Source: Lachnospiraceae bacterium (GTDB lineage Bacteria > Bacillota > Clostridia > Lachnospirales > Lachnospiraceae). From it: a stretch of DNA of 64,000 bases. The notes beneath the pieces were generated by a model. It was not told the DNA's origin. It did not search any database and saw only the letters and a list, made by a program, of their open reading frames with translations. This document shows positions 42,523 through 54,205 of this stretch, piece by piece. The position numbers were made by a program, and so were the translations under genes. Within the stretch, counting starts at the first letter, position 1, and each line of letters starts with the position of its first letter. Location: positions 27,924 through 91,923 of the forward strand of contig JAQXLY010000056.1 in assembly GCA_029012365.1 (NCBI GenBank). The letters are read 5' to 3'.

Positions 42523-44772
42523 TTACTTCTTCTTTATCTTGTTCAATTTTCCGTTAAGCATTAGCATCTCGTCCTTTGTAAGCGGCTTCGCTCCCATCGC
42601 TCCGAACATGGAAAGCAACCGCTTTACCGTAAATCCCGAAAGAAATCCCAGCATTTCCTTACTGCTCATCATCTGTTCCGGGTCTGTCATCGTTTTTCTA
42701 TCCTTTCCCGCAGACTTCATAAGCTCTGAAAACAGTTGTTTCCCCTCTGTCGTAGCAAGAACCTCTCCCGCCTTATCGTTAATGGAAAAGTATCCCTCCG
42801 GTGCCGTAATTTCAAACCAGTTTAAAACATCACCCGTTTCCACCATACGATATGCATCGTTAAACTTATCTGCTTTTATGATTTTAGAGGAATCCTCACA
42901 CTTCCCCGCCTTTGCTACCAGCTCCGTGGTTCCTTCATTCGGGACATCAAAGTAAAAGAAATGCACATCACTCGTCTGCCTGCCGAGACTCTTTCCGTTT
43001 GCAAACAGCTCTACCTCCGGCTGATTGGAATACACGGTTACCTTTGTCACAGCCTCCACACGTTCTACATAACGTTTCCCGCAGATGTGCACAAACGGTT
43101 CATCGGAAAGCCATGCCTTATAGGCATAGAAGGCATCCTTCTTATAAGCTCTGTCAAAGGTAATCAGTCCCTTGTGGTTCATGCCGTCTTCGCCGCCCTC
43201 GGCACGACTGTCTGCCGCAAAGTCAAACATATTCCAGACATGAGTTGCCCAGATATACTTTCTGGTAAACAACTGCTTTATCAGTTCCTCATGGTAATAT
43301 GCCTGATATTCCTCCGAGTAGTCTCCCTGTTCCGGGTTAGAATTGTGCCAGTTAAGAGCCTCACAGCCATACTCACTCATACCTACCGGAAGCTTAGGAT
43401 ATGCCGCATGAAACTGATCCATCCACGGACCATTCATAGAGGTATCACCACCGTACCACCCAAAGTAGTGATTCCATGCTACGGTATCCGGAATCTGCAC
43501 ATATTCACTGTCCATCGGGCACATGGAAACAATCGCCATGGTTGTCGGTCTGGTCTTGTCCCATTCATGGCACAAATCATTCAAAATACGGTGATTTTCA
43601 AGCAAATCCGGGTCTTCGGCACCCTTCATGGTAATTTCGTTGGAAAGTCCCCATACAAAAATAGACGGGTGATTATAATTCTGCGCTAAAAGCTCCTTCA
43701 TCTGGGAAATCGTGTTTTCACGACCGTTCGGCATATGACGAGAAATATACGGAATCTCTGCCCATACTACAAACCCCATCTCATCACATAACTCATAGAA
43801 ATATTGTGCATGCTGATAGTGTGCCAGCCGAATCGTGGTAGCACCCACTTCATAAATCAGCTCCGCATCCTCCCTGTGATGCTCCGGTAACAACGCATTC
43901 CCGATGTCCTTTCTGTCCTGATGACGTGAAACACCGCGAAGCGGATATTCCTCACCGTTTAAAATGAACCCGCGTTCCGGGTCAATGGAAAAACTGCGGC
44001 ACCCGAAGCGCACCGTTCTTGTATCCAGTTCCTTACCATGATCTAAAAGGGCCGCCTCCAAAGTATAAAGAAATGGGTCTTTACGGCCGTTCCAAAGGTG
44101 TACGTTTTCAATTACAAATTCAGCCCTGCCGTCCTCTGCGGAAGTCTCTCTTTCACATACAATCGTATTGCCGTCCTTTACCACATACTTCACGGTTTCA
44201 TTGCCGGAAAGTCCGGAGAAATAGCTGATAACGTCCACATTAGCCCTATTGCCGTCCACCACCGGTGTCACCTGAATTCCCGGACCTCCGAAATAATCCA
44301 GATTAAAGCGTGCCTTCGGTACGCAAATTATATTTACGTCACGATAAATGCCGCCGTAAAAAGTAAAGTCTGCCATCTGAGGATATACTCTGTCGTTTGC
44401 GGAATTATCTACTGCCACGAGGATTTCATTTTCTTCCTTTAAGAACTCCGTAATATTGGCGCGGAACGTAGAATATCCTCCGTCATGATGTACGGCAAGA
44501 TTTCCATTCACATAAACATCAGCCGATGCATTTGCTCCTTCAAATTCAATATATACAACCTCTGCCCCCTTACACTCCGCTAAGGTGAGCTTCTTTGTAT
44601 AATAACAGGTGCCACGGTAGTAGTCGTTTCCACCGTCCTGCCCATCCTTGGCGTTCCATGTATGGGGCAGGTTAACCGGCTCCCATTCATCTTTCTTCAG
44701 TGCAACATGTTCTCTTGAAACCTTGTCAGCATCCTTGGTAAATAACCATGCGTCGTTCCAATGAAATTTCAT
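42523..44772 (-). CDS. GH2 beta-galactosidase
   Basis: 749 aa, no signal peptide. Sugar-binding jelly roll (about 1-170: VNLPHTWNAKDGQDGGNDYY), immunoglobulin-like domain (about 175-270), and TIM barrel (about 275-560) with RGVSRHQDR, the acid/base Glu in FVWGLSNEITMKG (about 370) and the nucleophile Glu in PVGMSEYGCEAL (about 440). A C-terminal DUF4982-like sandwich follows, plus an extra helical tail (about 660-749, TDPEQMMSSKEMLGFLSGF). It hydrolyses beta-galactosides in the cytoplasm; other GH2 specificities cannot be excluded. Confidence 0.9.
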   Translation of the reverse strand: MKFHWNDAWLFTKDADKVSREHVALKKDEWEPVNLPHTWNAKDGQDGGNDYYRGTCYYTKKLTLAECKGAEVVYIEFEGANASADVYVNGNLAVHHDGGYSTFRANITEFLKEENEILVAVDNSANDRVYPQMADFTFYGGIYRDVNIICVPKARFNLDYFGGPGIQVTPVVDGNRANVDVISYFSGLSGNETVKYVVKDGNTIVCERETSAEDGRAEFVIENVHLWNGRKDPFLYTLEAALLDHGKELDTRTVRFGCRSFSIDPERGFILNGEEYPLRGVSRHQDRKDIGNALLPEHHREDAELIYEVGATTIRLAHYQHAQYFYELCDEMGFVVWAEIPYISRHMPNGRENTISQMKELLAQNYNHPSIFVWGLSNEITMKGAEDPDLLENHRILNDLCHEWDKTRPTTMAIVSMCPMDSEYVQIPDTVAWNHYFGWYGGDTSMNGPWMDQFHAAYPKLPVGMSEYGCEALNWHNSNPEQGDYSEEYQAYYHEELIKQLFTRKYIWATHVWNMFDFAADSRAEGGEDGMNHKGLITFDRAYKKDAFYAYKAWLSDEPFVHICGKRYVERVEAVTKVTVYSNQPEVELFANGKSLGRQTSDVHFFYFDVPNEGTTELVAKAGKCEDSSKIIKADKFNDAYRMVETGDVLNWFEITAPEGYFSINDKAGEVLATTEGKQLFSELMKSAGKDRKTMTDPEQMMSSKEMLGFLSGFTVKRLLSMFGAMGAKPLTKDEMLMLNGKLNKIKKK

Positions 44773-44969
44773 AAACTGCGTTCTCCTTTATATAGTTCTT
44801 TCCTACTGATTATAGTTTACCGTAACAAAAAGATTTTACTACAAGGACAGAAAAAGAATTATCAAATGTTAAATATGCAAAGACAGCAGTCTAAAATGTT
44901 CCATAACACTCCCAGCTCAATTATTATAGCTTTTTCCCCATAATACTAACACTCTTATTTTCAACACCG

Positions 44970-45168
44970 TTATTCATTTGAGTCTTTCATCGATAATATC
45001 TCATTGCCCTCACAACTCCAATAAGCATCACGAATGACCTTTTTCAGCTTCGGAAAGCTGGCCTGTTTCTGTTACGACTGCCTTTGTGTCATATTTTCCA
45101 CTCGCCGGCTCCCATACCTCATCCGTGCAGATTTCAGTCCCTTCCTCTGTTATGGAATAGGAAATCCC
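44970..45168 (-). pseudogene. Decayed gene fragment between the beta-galactosidase and tuf
   Basis: On the minus strand one frame reads YSITEEGTEICTDEVWEPAS then GKYDTKAVVTETGQLSEAEK. One base short in an A5 run, a second frame continues KVIRDAYWSCEGNEILSMKD then SNE and stop. Together they look like the C-terminus of a small protein with no start and one frameshift. The remaining parts of the 44773-45308 gap show only the tuf terminator and no other gene. No family identified. Confidence 0.4.
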
Positions 45169-45241
45169 CTACCGGAGCTATCCAAAGGTAATCCTTTGTG
45201 CTTCATCTCCTATTGAGCTTTGAGGGCTTAATTCTTGATGT

Positions 45242-45274
45242 AAAAAGGCTTCCAGAGAAATCCCTGGAAGCCTT
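45242..45274 (-). terminator. Terminator of the str operon after tuf
   Basis: AAGGCTTCCAG/CTGGAAGCCTT stem with an 11-nt loop followed by TTTTTA on the minus strand. Confidence 0.9.
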
Positions 45275-45308
45275 AAATTTACTGAATTTGTAGAATTATC
45301 ACCAAGAA

Positions 45309-46496
45309 TTACTCGATGATGGAAGCTACCTTACCGGAACCTACGGTACGGCCACCCTCACGGATAGCGAAGGTAAGACCCTGCTCCATAGCGATCGGGT
45401 GAATAAGCTCGATGGTCATCTCGATGTTATCGCCCGGCATACACATCTCTACGCCTTCCGGAAGATTTACAACACCGGTAACGTCGGTGGTTCTGAAGTA
45501 GAACTGCGGTCTGTAGTTACCGAAGAACGGAGTATGACGTCCGCCCTCTTCCTTGGTCAATACGTAAACCTGAGCGGTAAACTTCTTATGACAGGTAACG
45601 GTACCCGGCTTACAGATAACCTGACCTCTTACGATATCAGTTCTCTGGATACCACGGAGAAGTGCACCGATGTTATCACCAGCCTGAGCCTCATCAAGGA
45701 GCTTACGGAACATTTCGATACCGGTTACAACGGTCTTTCTGTTCTCTTCCTTAACACCTACGATTTCAACTTCGTCATTCAGATGAAGAACACCACGCTC
45801 AACACGACCGGTTGCTACAGTACCACGACCGGTAATGGTGAATACGTCCTCGACCGGCATAAGGAACGGCTTATCAGTCTCTCTCTGCGGATCCGGAATG
45901 TAATCATCGATAACGTCGAAGAGCTCAAGAATCTTGTCGCCCCACTCGCTGTTCGGGTCTTCAAGAGCCTTTAATGCGGAACCCTTAATAATCGGGCAAT
46001 CCTTGAAGTCGTACTCTTCAAGAACTTCGGTGATCTCCATCTCAACGAGCTCAAGAAGCTCTTCATCATCAACCATATCACACTTGTTCATGAAAACAAC
46101 GATATACGGAACACCTACCTGACGGGAAAGAAGGATGTGCTCCTTGGTCTGAGCCATTACACCGTCGGTAGCAGCTACAACGAGGATAGCACCATCCATC
46201 TGTGCAGCACCGGTGATCATGTTCTTTACATAGTCAGCATGACCTGGGCAGTCAACGTGAGCGTAGTGACGCTTCTTGGACTCGTACTCAACGTGAGCGG
46301 TAGAAATGGTAATACCTCTTTCTCTCTCTTCCGGAGCCTTATCGATCTGGTCGAATGCTACGGTCTCACCGGTACCAAGTCTCTCATGAAGGGTCTTGGT
46401 GATTGCTGCGGTCAAAGTGGTCTTACCATGGTCAACGTGACCGATGGTACCAATGTTACAATGCGGTTTGCTTCTTTCGAATTTAGCCTTAGCCAT
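45309..46496 (-). CDS. tuf: Elongation factor Tu
   Basis: 395 aa. GTPase motifs are GHVDHGKTT (P-loop), [13 protein letters not shown] (switch), [12 protein letters not shown] (G3), MNKCDMVD (G4) and GSALKAL (G5). Domains II and III follow, ending VASIIE. It delivers aminoacyl-tRNA to the ribosome. AAAGGAGG precedes the ATG. It is the last gene of the rpsL-rpsG-fusA-tuf cluster and has an additional internal promoter at 46598-46626. Confidence 0.99.
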   Translation of the reverse strand: MAKAKFERSKPHCNIGTIGHVDHGKTTLTAAITKTLHERLGTGETVAFDQIDKAPEERERGITISTAHVEYESKKRHYAHVDCPGHADYVKNMITGAAQMDGAILVVAATDGVMAQTKEHILLSRQVGVPYIVVFMNKCDMVDDEELLELVEMEITEVLEEYDFKDCPIIKGSALKALEDPNSEWGDKILELFDVIDDYIPDPQRETDKPFLMPVEDVFTITGRGTVATGRVERGVLHLNDEVEIVGVKEENRKTVVTGIEMFRKLLDEAQAGDNIGALLRGIQRTDIVRGQVICKPGTVTCHKKFTAQVYVLTKEEGGRHTPFFGNYRPQFYFRTTDVTGVVNLPEGVEMCMPGDNIEMTIELIHPIAMEQGLTFAIREGGRTVGSGKVASIIE

Positions 46497-46521
46497 TTTT
46501 TAAAGTCCTCCTTTAAATTTC

Positions 46522-46579
46522 GCCCTATGGGCTTTCTGATTTTTTCGTTATAGCAGATAGGTCTGCCTATGGGCAGACC
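46522..46579. other. Two short palindromic hairpins in the fusA-tuf spacer
   Basis: GCCC-TAT-GGGC (46522-46532) and GGTCTGCC-TAT-GGGCAGACC (46560-46579) share the loop sequence CCTATGG. No T-runs follow, so they are not terminators; they lie in the tuf mRNA leader. Confidence 0.5.
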
Positions 46580-46597
46580 GACTGCCTCATATGCCCT

Positions 46598-46626
46598 ATT
46601 ATATTTCAAATCTGAAATATTTTCAA
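46598..46626 (-). promoter_or_regulatory. Internal promoter for tuf
   Basis: TTGAAA (46621-46626), a 17-bp spacer and TATAAT (46598-46603) on the minus strand, about 30 bp after the fusA stop. The spacer holds the palindrome ATATTTCA/TGAAATAT. Confidence 0.65.
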
Positions 46627-46657
46627 GCACAATTTCATAAAGTTAGCAAAAAATAAA

Positions 46658-48778
46658 TTACTTTCCGTTCTTTGCTGCCAGAACCTTATCCTGTACGCTC
46701 TTCGGAACCTGCTCATAGGTAGAGAAGAACATAGAGTAAGCACCACGACCCTGAGTCTTGGAACGAAGGGTGGTGGAGTAGCCAAACATCTCAGCAAGCG
46801 GAACAAACGCACGAATTAACTTCGTACCGTTAATATCCTCGGAACCCTCGATACGACCACGACGGGAGCTGATATCACCGATAACATCACCCATGTAGTC
46901 CTCAGGAACGGTAACCTCTACTCTCATAATCGGCTCTAAGAGCACCGGAGCAGCCTTCTGCATTGCTTCCTTAAATGCCATGGAACCGGCAATCTTAAAT
47001 GCCATTTCGTTGGAGTCTACTTCATGGTAGGAACCGTCGTAGCAGTTTGCATGAACACCGAGTACCGGGAATCCGCCAAGGATACCGCACTTCATAGCGT
47101 CCTCAATACCTGCCTGTACAGCCGGGATATATTCCTTCGGAATTGCACCGCCGACAACCGTGTTCTCGAACTCGAAGGTCTTCTCGCCATTGACATCCAT
47201 CGGTGTGAAGATAACCTTACAGTGTCCGTACTGACCACGACCACCGGACTGCTTTGCATATTTGGAATCAATATTAACTTCCTTCGTAATACCTTCCTTA
47301 TAAGCAACCTGCGGAGCACCTACGTTAGCTTCAACGTGGAACTCACGAAGCAGACGGTCAACGATAATCTCAAGATGAAGCTCACCCATACCTGCGATAA
47401 TCGTCTGTCCGGTCTCCTCATTGGTGGATACACGGAAGGTCGGATCTTCTTCCGCAAGCTTAGCAAGTGCTTCGCCCATCTTATCCTGACCTGCCTTAGT
47501 CTTCGGCTCGATAGCGATATCGATAACCGGTTCCGGGAACTCCATGGACTCAAGAATTACCGGGAACTTTTCATCACAAATGGTATCACCGGTCGTAGTA
47601 AACTTAAAGCCTACTGCTGCTGCGATATCACCGGAATAAACCTTTTCAAGGTCCTCTCTCTTATTTGCATGCATCTGAAGGATACGTCCTACACGCTCCT
47701 TCTTATTCTTCGTTGCATTCAGTACGTAGGAACCTGCGTTCATCGTACCGGAGTATACACGGAAGAATGCTAACTTACCAACAAACGGGTCAGCCATAAT
47801 CTTAAATGCGAGAGCTGCAAACGGCTCATCATCAGAGGACTTTCTGGTAACCTCGTTACCGTCTTCGTCAACACCCTTGATATCCGGAACATCCGTCGGA
47901 GCCGGAAGGTACTCAAGGATAGCATCCAGAAGCTTCTGTACACCCTTATTCTTGTATGCGGAGCCACAGCAAACCGGAATAATCTCATTATTAATGGTAG
48001 CTGCTCTGAGAGCCTTCTTTAACTGCTCTGTGGACGGCTCTTCACCTTCGAGATACATCTCAAGAAGCGTATCGTCGGTCTCACAAATCTTTTCAATCAA
48101 CTCTGCACGATAGGTCTCAGCATCGTCCTTCATATCATCCGGAATCTCTTTGATTTCGATCTGATCGCCCTTATCGTCCAGATAATAATATGCCTGCATC
48201 TCGAACAGGTCGATGATACCCTTGAAGGTATCCTCTTTACCTATCGGAAGCTGCAACGGAACCGGGTTCTTACCGAGTCTCGTCTTAATCATTTCTACTA
48301 CGTTGTAGAAGTTTGCACCGGAAATGTCCATCTTGTTAACAAATGCCATTCTTGGTACGTTGTACTTATCAGCCTGACGCCATACGGTCTCAGACTGCGG
48401 CTCAACGCCGCCCTTTGCGCAGAATACACCGACTGCACTGTCAAGTACACGTAAGGAACGCTCAACCTCTACGGTAAAGTCTACGTGACCAGGCGTATCA
48501 ATGATGTTGATACGATGCTCTAAAGCACCCGGTATCTTCTTATGCATATACTCCTGCGTCCAGTGACAGGTAGTTGCCGCAGAAGTAATGGTAATACCTC
48601 TCTCCTGCTCCTGCTCCATCCAGTCCATGGTAGCAGTACCCTCATGGGTATCACCAATCTTGTGATTTACACCGGTATAGTACAGAATACGCTCGGTAAG
48701 AGTTGTCTTACCGGCATCAATGTGCGCCATAATACCGATATTTCTAGTTCTCTCTAATGGATATTCTCTTCCAGCCAA
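46658..48778 (-). CDS. fusA: Elongation factor G
   Basis: 706 aa, initiating at TTG 48778 with AGGAGG 8 nt upstream (no nearby ATG). GTPase motifs are [34 protein letters not shown] and VNKMDISG. Domain IV has [11 protein letters not shown]. It drives ribosomal translocation. It has the canonical str-operon position between rpsG and tuf. Confidence 0.99.
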   Translation of the reverse strand: MAGREYPLERTRNIGIMAHIDAGKTTLTERILYYTGVNHKIGDTHEGTATMDWMEQEQERGITITSAATTCHWTQEYMHKKIPGALEHRINIIDTPGHVDFTVEVERSLRVLDSAVGVFCAKGGVEPQSETVWRQADKYNVPRMAFVNKMDISGANFYNVVEMIKTRLGKNPVPLQLPIGKEDTFKGIIDLFEMQAYYYLDDKGDQIEIKEIPDDMKDDAETYRAELIEKICETDDTLLEMYLEGEEPSTEQLKKALRAATINNEIIPVCCGSAYKNKGVQKLLDAILEYLPAPTDVPDIKGVDEDGNEVTRKSSDDEPFAALAFKIMADPFVGKLAFFRVYSGTMNAGSYVLNATKNKKERVGRILQMHANKREDLEKVYSGDIAAAVGFKFTTTGDTICDEKFPVILESMEFPEPVIDIAIEPKTKAGQDKMGEALAKLAEEDPTFRVSTNEETGQTIIAGMGELHLEIIVDRLLREFHVEANVGAPQVAYKEGITKEVNIDSKYAKQSGGRGQYGHCKVIFTPMDVNGEKTFEFENTVVGGAIPKEYIPAVQAGIEDAMKCGILGGFPVLGVHANCYDGSYHEVDSNEMAFKIAGSMAFKEAMQKAAPVLLEPIMRVEVTVPEDYMGDVIGDISSRRGRIEGSEDINGTKLIRAFVPLAEMFGYSTTLRSKTQGRGAYSMFFSTYEQVPKSVQDKVLAAKNGK

Positions 48779-48841
48779 GATTTTTTCCTCCTATTCTCAA
48801 TTCTGGTTCCAAATCAATATGCCCATCCTCGCGGAATGTAT

Positions 48842-48856
48842 TGCCCCTATGGGGCA
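48842..48856. other. Hairpin TGCCCC-TAT-GGGGCA in the rpsG-fusA spacer
   Basis: A perfect 6-bp palindrome with the same CCTATGG centre as those before tuf, starting 4 bp after the rpsG stop. It has no T-run. Confidence 0.5.
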
Positions 48857-48860
48857 GATA

Positions 48861-49490
<630 letters not shown>

Positions 49491-49523
49491 ACAATCTGTA
49501 ATGGAAAACTCTTTGTTACTGAT

Positions 49524-49943
49524 TTATTTTGCGTCCTTCGGTCTCTTAGCACCGTACTTGGAACGAGCCTGGCGTCTCTTGGCAACACCAGCGGTATCAA
49601 GTGTACCTCTTACAATATGATATCTGGTACCCGGAAGGTCCTTAACACGACCACCGCGGATAAGCACTACGCTGTGCTCCTGCAGGTTGTGACCTTCACC
49701 CGGAATATAGCTGGTTACTTCGATACCGTTGGAAAGACGTACTCTGGCAATCTTTCTTAAAGCAGAGTTCGGCTTCTTCGGGGTTGTCGTTCTTACTGCG
49801 GTACATACACCACGCTTCTGCGGGGAAGAAGTATCCGTGCTCTTCTTCTGTAAAGAGTTAAATCCCTTCTGTAATGCCGGAGCAGTAGACTTTTTCTCCA
49901 GAGTCTTTCTGCCTTTTCTTACTAACTGATTAAATGTAGGCAT
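49524..49943 (-). CDS. rpsL: Ribosomal protein S12
   Basis: 139 aa from the ATG at 49943 (AGGAGGTG upstream). The longer open frame to 50072 runs through the promoter and is rejected. It begins [20 protein letters not shown] and has the conserved [20 protein letters not shown] and [16 protein letters not shown] segments of the decoding centre, with Lys at the usual streptomycin-sensitivity position of KKPNS. First gene of the str operon. Confidence 0.99.
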   Translation of the reverse strand: MPTFNQLVRKGRKTLEKKSTAPALQKGFNSLQKKSTDTSSPQKRGVCTAVRTTTPKKPNSALRKIARVRLSNGIEVTSYIPGEGHNLQEHSVVLIRGGRVKDLPGTRYHIVRGTLDTAGVAKRRQARSKYGAKRPKDAK

Positions 49944-50043
49944 TAATTTTTCACCTCCTATGAATTTTAAGAAAAACGATGTGGCTGCCTGCAGACTTAA
50001 AATCTGCACAACAAAACAACCGCGTTTGACACGCGCAAAATAC

Positions 50044-50072
50044 ATTATAACTATGTCATTACTCATTGTCAA
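50044..50072 (-). promoter_or_regulatory. Consensus promoter of the str operon
   Basis: TTGACA (50067-50072), a 17-bp spacer and TATAAT (50044-50049) on the minus strand, about 100 bp before rpsL. A GCGCGTGTCAAACGCG palindrome follows the start. Confidence 0.9.
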
Positions 50073-50082
50073 GCATTTTCTG

Positions 50083-50123
50083 AAAAAAAATGGGGCTGTC
50101 GCATTAATGCAAGCAACAGCCCC
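50083..50123 (-). terminator. Terminator of the chemoreceptor gene
   Basis: GGGGCTGT.../...ACAGCCCC with an inner TGC/GCA stem, followed on the minus strand by ATTTTTTTT. Same sequence family as those at 15815 and 22648. Confidence 0.9.
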
Positions 50124-50184
50124 TTTATTCGTTATTTCACCCCAGAGTGGTCAGACTACTATCTGTCAGATACATATCACGACA

Positions 50185-52242
50185 TTAGATTGTAAACTTA
50201 TTTACAATCGCATCCAGACTGTCTGCCATATTTTTATTTTCATCCGACTGCTTCTGAATTTCCATTGCGATAGCCGCCGTACTCTCGCTCTTTTCTACGA
50301 TAACACCGATTGCGGCCTTATTTCCCTGGGAAATATCCTGTACCTCCAGGACATTTTTGGAAATCTGTGCGATAGACTGTTCGAGAGTCCCGATGAATCC
50401 GTTCAATTCCTCGATGTCATGCTTGATAGCTTCCGCGGAAGCACTGTACTCATTCGACTTTCCGGCAAACACTTCAAAGTTTTCCAGAACATCGCTCTCC
50501 ATAAACTGCATGATTGTCTGTACACACTCATTTACGGCAAGAATACTTTCATTGGAAGAATCACACAGCTTCTGAATACTGGATGCCGTCTCCTCGGAGG
50601 TCTCCGCCAGCTTTCCGATTTCCTCCGCAACTACCGCAAATCCGCGACCTGCTTCTCCCGCTCTTGCAGCTTCAATAGACGCATTGATTGACAAAAGATT
50701 CGTCTGACTCGCAATCTCAAGAATACTGGATGCCATTCCGTTAATCTCGGAAAGGCTGTTCAGACTATTCAGCGCATTCTTAACGGAAGCCTTGGTTGCG
50801 GCAAGCCGCTGCTTGCTCGTCTGTAATGTCGTATCTGCCATATCACGCATCTGCACAGCACCGCTTACCATCAAATCAGTTGCATCGGAGCTGCTCTTCA
50901 GATTGCCTGCCACACCGTTAATTGCATTATGAATACTGTTGATTTCTTCATTTACACTCTCGATTGCGTCGTTTACATTTTCAAGACCGGCAGACAGCTC
51001 TTCCGTTGTGGAAATATTATCCGTTACACAGTCTACGAGATGTACCGATGAATCCTGTAATGTATATACCTTATCATTCAACTGCGTGCAGCATTCCTTA
51101 AGTGTACCGAGAATATTACGCAGCGACTTGATTACAACACGGGAAGCCTTTGCGATATCGCCCAGGTCATCCTTACGATTAATATACTTCTTAACCTCAC
51201 TGTAATCACTGATGTCAAACTCTGAAATCTGAAGCAACGTCTTTCCGATCGGGCTTAACGGTCTCATACATAATGTAATAATGATATAGGTTATTGCCAG
51301 TAATACTACAAGTGCAACAGCACAAAGGATAAGAAGTACCTGCTTCGTTGCGTTTGCAGAAGCAAAAATCTCGTCTGCGTTATCGGCCAACAGGAAAATC
51401 CAATCCCTGTCCGCAATATAATGATATGCGGCAATGCTTTCCACACCGTCCTCGGTTGAATACTCCGTATAATCCGTAAATGAATTTACTCCGCCTGTCT
51501 GCTGTATATTCGCAAGAATATCCTTTACATAGGTCTCTTCCGCTGCTACACCTAACATCTCTTCGTTTTCATGGAATATGTATTCTCCGGTTTTTGCATT
51601 AATCAGATAATATTTTGCCTGAGTAAGATCCGCAACCGGAAGACTGTCCAATGCCTCTTTCAGACCCGAAATGTAAATACCTGCACCAACCAGACCGAGC
51701 GGATTTCCGTTATCATCCAGACATGCGCGATACATGGATACAATCTGCTTTCCGCTGGCCGGTGAAAAAATAAATCCGGTATTGTAAACACCGTCTGCCG
51801 CCAGCATGGAATCCTGCAGTGCTTTTAAAGAATCACCTTTTCTTGTGTAAATACCTACCACCGCAGCATTGGTATGAGCCAAAACATGCGTATCCCACTC
51901 ACTGGCATAAATTCCTTCCAGGTTTTCCATATCACCGCTGTATAACTCGGTATATGCCTGTGCCGCCTTTACAGCAGCCGCATCCGTAGGATTCTTCATG
52001 AGCTCCTTAATCTCTCCGGCACGACTGTAAGCCGTAAGGTAACGTTCCGTCTCACGCACATAGTTCTCAATAATAAGGGAACGCTCCTCTACCATTGTCT
52101 TCATGCTGGCAACCGTGCTTGAATGGATGCTCTTTGTAATCGCACCGTTTACAAACGCATACACTACGACAAGTGTAATGGTCTGAACCACCAAAAGCAC
52201 TGCGGTAATCAGCCATGATACCTTCACTTTTTTCTTACCCAT
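50185..52242 (-). CDS. Methyl-accepting chemotaxis protein with dCache-type sensor
   Basis: 685 aa from the ATG at 52242 (GGAGG 8 nt upstream; the ATG at 52251 is only two bases from that site). TM1 about 8-30; an extracellular Cache region (about 35-295) with [18 protein letters not shown] and [19 protein letters not shown]2 about 300-325; a HAMP-like linker; and the cytoplasmic signalling hairpin with [20 protein letters not shown] and [18 protein letters not shown]. It probably senses an amino acid, carboxylate or similar small molecule and signals through CheA/CheW, implying a motile host. It is monocistronic. Confidence 0.95.
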   Translation of the reverse strand: MGKKKVKVSWLITAVLLVVQTITLVVVYAFVNGAITKSIHSSTVASMKTMVEERSLIIENYVRETERYLTAYSRAGEIKELMKNPTDAAAVKAAQAYTELYSGDMENLEGIYASEWDTHVLAHTNAAVVGIYTRKGDSLKALQDSMLAADGVYNTGFIFSPASGKQIVSMYRACLDDNGNPLGLVGAGIYISGLKEALDSLPVADLTQAKYYLINAKTGEYIFHENEEMLGVAAEETYVKDILANIQQTGGVNSFTDYTEYSTEDGVESIAAYHYIADRDWIFLLADNADEIFASANATKQVLLILCAVALVVLLAITYIIITLCMRPLSPIGKTLLQISEFDISDYSEVKKYINRKDDLGDIAKASRVVIKSLRNILGTLKECCTQLNDKVYTLQDSSVHLVDCVTDNISTTEELSAGLENVNDAIESVNEEINSIHNAINGVAGNLKSSSDATDLMVSGAVQMRDMADTTLQTSKQRLAATKASVKNALNSLNSLSEINGMASSILEIASQTNLLSINASIEAARAGEAGRGFAVVAEEIGKLAETSEETASSIQKLCDSSNESILAVNECVQTIMQFMESDVLENFEVFAGKSNEYSASAEAIKHDIEELNGFIGTLEQSIAQISKNVLEVQDISQGNKAAIGVIVEKSESTAAIAMEIQKQSDENKNMADSLDAIVNKFTI

Positions 52243-52411
52243 ACTAACCATCCTCCTGTCTTATCTTAAAGCTTTTTTTGCTATCCCCATGTACACATTA
52301 TACCACTTTGCCAAAATATTTTCAACAAATTTATGATATTTTTACACAAATTTCCATATTTGCACTCAATTGGTCCATCTTTCCTAAATCAACATACTTT
52401 TTATTCAAATA

Positions 52412-54205
52412 CTATAAACCGGTATACATTTTATAGTGTTGAATGATTAACTGCGGATATTTTTCCCCGCGATACTCATCTATGGACGGAGAAAAAGCAA
52501 TCGTAAGCCTGATTGCTGCAGCTCCGCGATATAGCTTTATTACAGTATCTTCGCCGTATTTTTCCTTAATATAATCCTCAAAGCCGTCCGCATCATTAAA
52601 ATAAAGTCCTGTAAGCGACACTCCTTCCGCATCCGTCAGATTCAGACGAAGTGAGCTTCCTTCCTTTCCGATTCTCCGCATCCCGCTTAGTTTTACACCG
52701 CTCGCCGCAAATACCGGTTTGGCATTTCCGTTTCCGTAAGGCTCTAGTCGCGATAGTTCCTCCATCAGCTTTTCCGATATTTCCGAAAAAGGGAGCACCG
52801 CATCCAGATACAGCTTTCTTGTTAATTCTTCCTTTGTCAGTCCTGCCGCCGCATTCAGACGTTCCTCCAGTACCGGAATATTTTTCTCCTCCAATGACAT
52901 TCCCGCCGCCATCGGATGTCCCCCGAAGGCAAGAAACAACTCCTTTTGCTCGGAAAGCTTTTCAAACATCGAATATCCTTCTATCGAGCGTCCGGAGCCT
53001 TTAATGCAGGATTCCCCTTTCGTTAATACGATTGTCGGCAGATAAAACTTTTCTCTGACACGCCCCGCCACAATTCCCGCAAGACTTTCATGACAATCGG
53101 GCAAATACAGAACCATTACCTGTACTTCACCTGCGGAAAGCTTTTCCTCCGCCAGTGCAAAGGCCTTCTCCGTGGCTGAAAGTGTCATCTGCTTTCTGAT
53201 ATCGTTTAACTCCTTTAGGTGCTGCGCCTCTTCCGCAGCTGCCGCCTCATTATCACATAAAAGCAGATGAAGACCTAACAATGCGGTATCCAGTCTGCCT
53301 GCCGCATTAAAGCACGGACCGATTAAAAAGCCGGCATGATATGCACTAAGCTCCCGTTCCTCCAGCTCATATGCACGAAGCAATGCTCGAATTCCGTAAT
53401 TCTTACACTGTCCTGCCAGAGAAAGTCCTTTTGCCACTGCAACACGGTTTTCACCTGTCAGCTCCATCACATCACAAACCGTCGCAAAAGCAACCGGAAC
53501 CAACAGCTCCGAGAGAAGGGAGCTTCTCTCCTCATTTGTTAATCGTTCCGATGCTCTCTCAAGCAGAAGACATACAACCTTGTACGCAACCATAGCTCCG
53601 CAAATTCCGCTCTGCGGATAGGTTTCACCCGGTTGCTTCGGATTTACCACTATATCTGCCGGCGGCAGGTCATGGCACAGAAGGTCACCTTCCTTATGAC
53701 ACGGGATATCGTGGTGATCCGTTACAATCACTTCCATGCCAAGCTCCTTTGCCCTCGCAATCGGTGATATTGCGGCAATGCCATTATCACAAGTGAGAAG
53801 CAGAGCAATCCCGTCCCGCTCTGCTTCTTCTACCATACGCATATTCATACCGTATCCGTCCGCAATCCGATCCGGTATCCGGTAATCAACTACGGCTCCT
53901 ATAGTCCGGAGAGCTTCAAATAAAAGATAGGTTGCCATAATGCCGTCCACATCATAATCCCCAATGATACGAATATGCTTTTTGCCGCATACGGCATGAA
54001 AAAGACGTTCTCCTGCCGCATCTGCATTTTTCAAAAGAGAAGCCTCATAAAGCTCCGCCATTTGCGGCTGCAAAAACGAACGTGCCTGCCCGGTGTCTGT
54101 AATTCCTCTGTTGGCAAGCACCCGGCAGACAACCCTTGAAAGACCAAGTTCTCTTTCCAACCGTTCCAAATCCGCTTTCTTATTTCTTAAAATCCAATCC
54201 ATCAT
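52412..54205 (-). CDS. recJ: Single-strand DNA exonuclease RecJ
   Basis: About 597 aa from the ATG at 54205 (GGAAAAC upstream; the open frame reaches 54241). DHH phosphoesterase motifs are IRIIGDYDVDGIMATYL (about 65-80), LLTCDNGIAA and VIVTDHHDIP. The DHHA1 domain has FGGHPMAAGMS. It ends with an OB-like domain (SLRLNLTDAEGVSLTGLYF). It degrades single-stranded DNA 5' to 3' in recombination and repair. It overlaps the upstream lipoprotein gene by 26 bp. Confidence 0.95.
   Translation of the reverse strand: MMDWILRNKKADLERLERELGLSRVVCRVLANRGITDTGQARSFLQPQMAELYEASLLKNADAAGERLFHAVCGKKHIRIIGDYDVDGIMATYLLFEALRTIGAVVDYRIPDRIADGYGMNMRMVEEAERDGIALLLTCDNGIAAISPIARAKELGMEVIVTDHHDIPCHKEGDLLCHDLPPADIVVNPKQPGETYPQSGICGAMVAYKVVCLLLERASERLTNEERSSLLSELLVPVAFATVCDVMELTGENRVAVAKGLSLAGQCKNYGIRALLRAYELEERELSAYHAGFLIGPCFNAAGRLDTALLGLHLLLCDNEAAAAEEAQHLKELNDIRKQMTLSATEKAFALAEEKLSAGEVQVMVLYLPDCHESLAGIVAGRVREKFYLPTIVLTKGESCIKGSGRSIEGYSMFEKLSEQKELFLAFGGHPMAAGMSLEEKNIPVLEERLNAAAGLTKEELTRKLYLDAVLPFSEISEKLMEELSRLEPYGNGNAKPVFAASGVKLSGMRRIGKEGSSLRLNLTDAEGVSLTGLYFNDADGFEDYIKEKYGEDTVIKLYRGAAAIRLTIAFSPSIDEYRGEKYPQLIIQHYKMYTGL

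Noticed and set aside
45399..48113. Long plus-strand open frames opposite tuf and fusA (up to 249 codons)
   Set aside because: They mirror the codon bias of the real genes on the minus strand, have no ribosome sites and no recognisable domains.
49524..50072. 182-codon version of the rpsL frame
   Set aside because: The added N-terminus runs through the promoter and leader; S12 proteins start at the [11 protein letters not shown] methionine behind AGGAGGTG.
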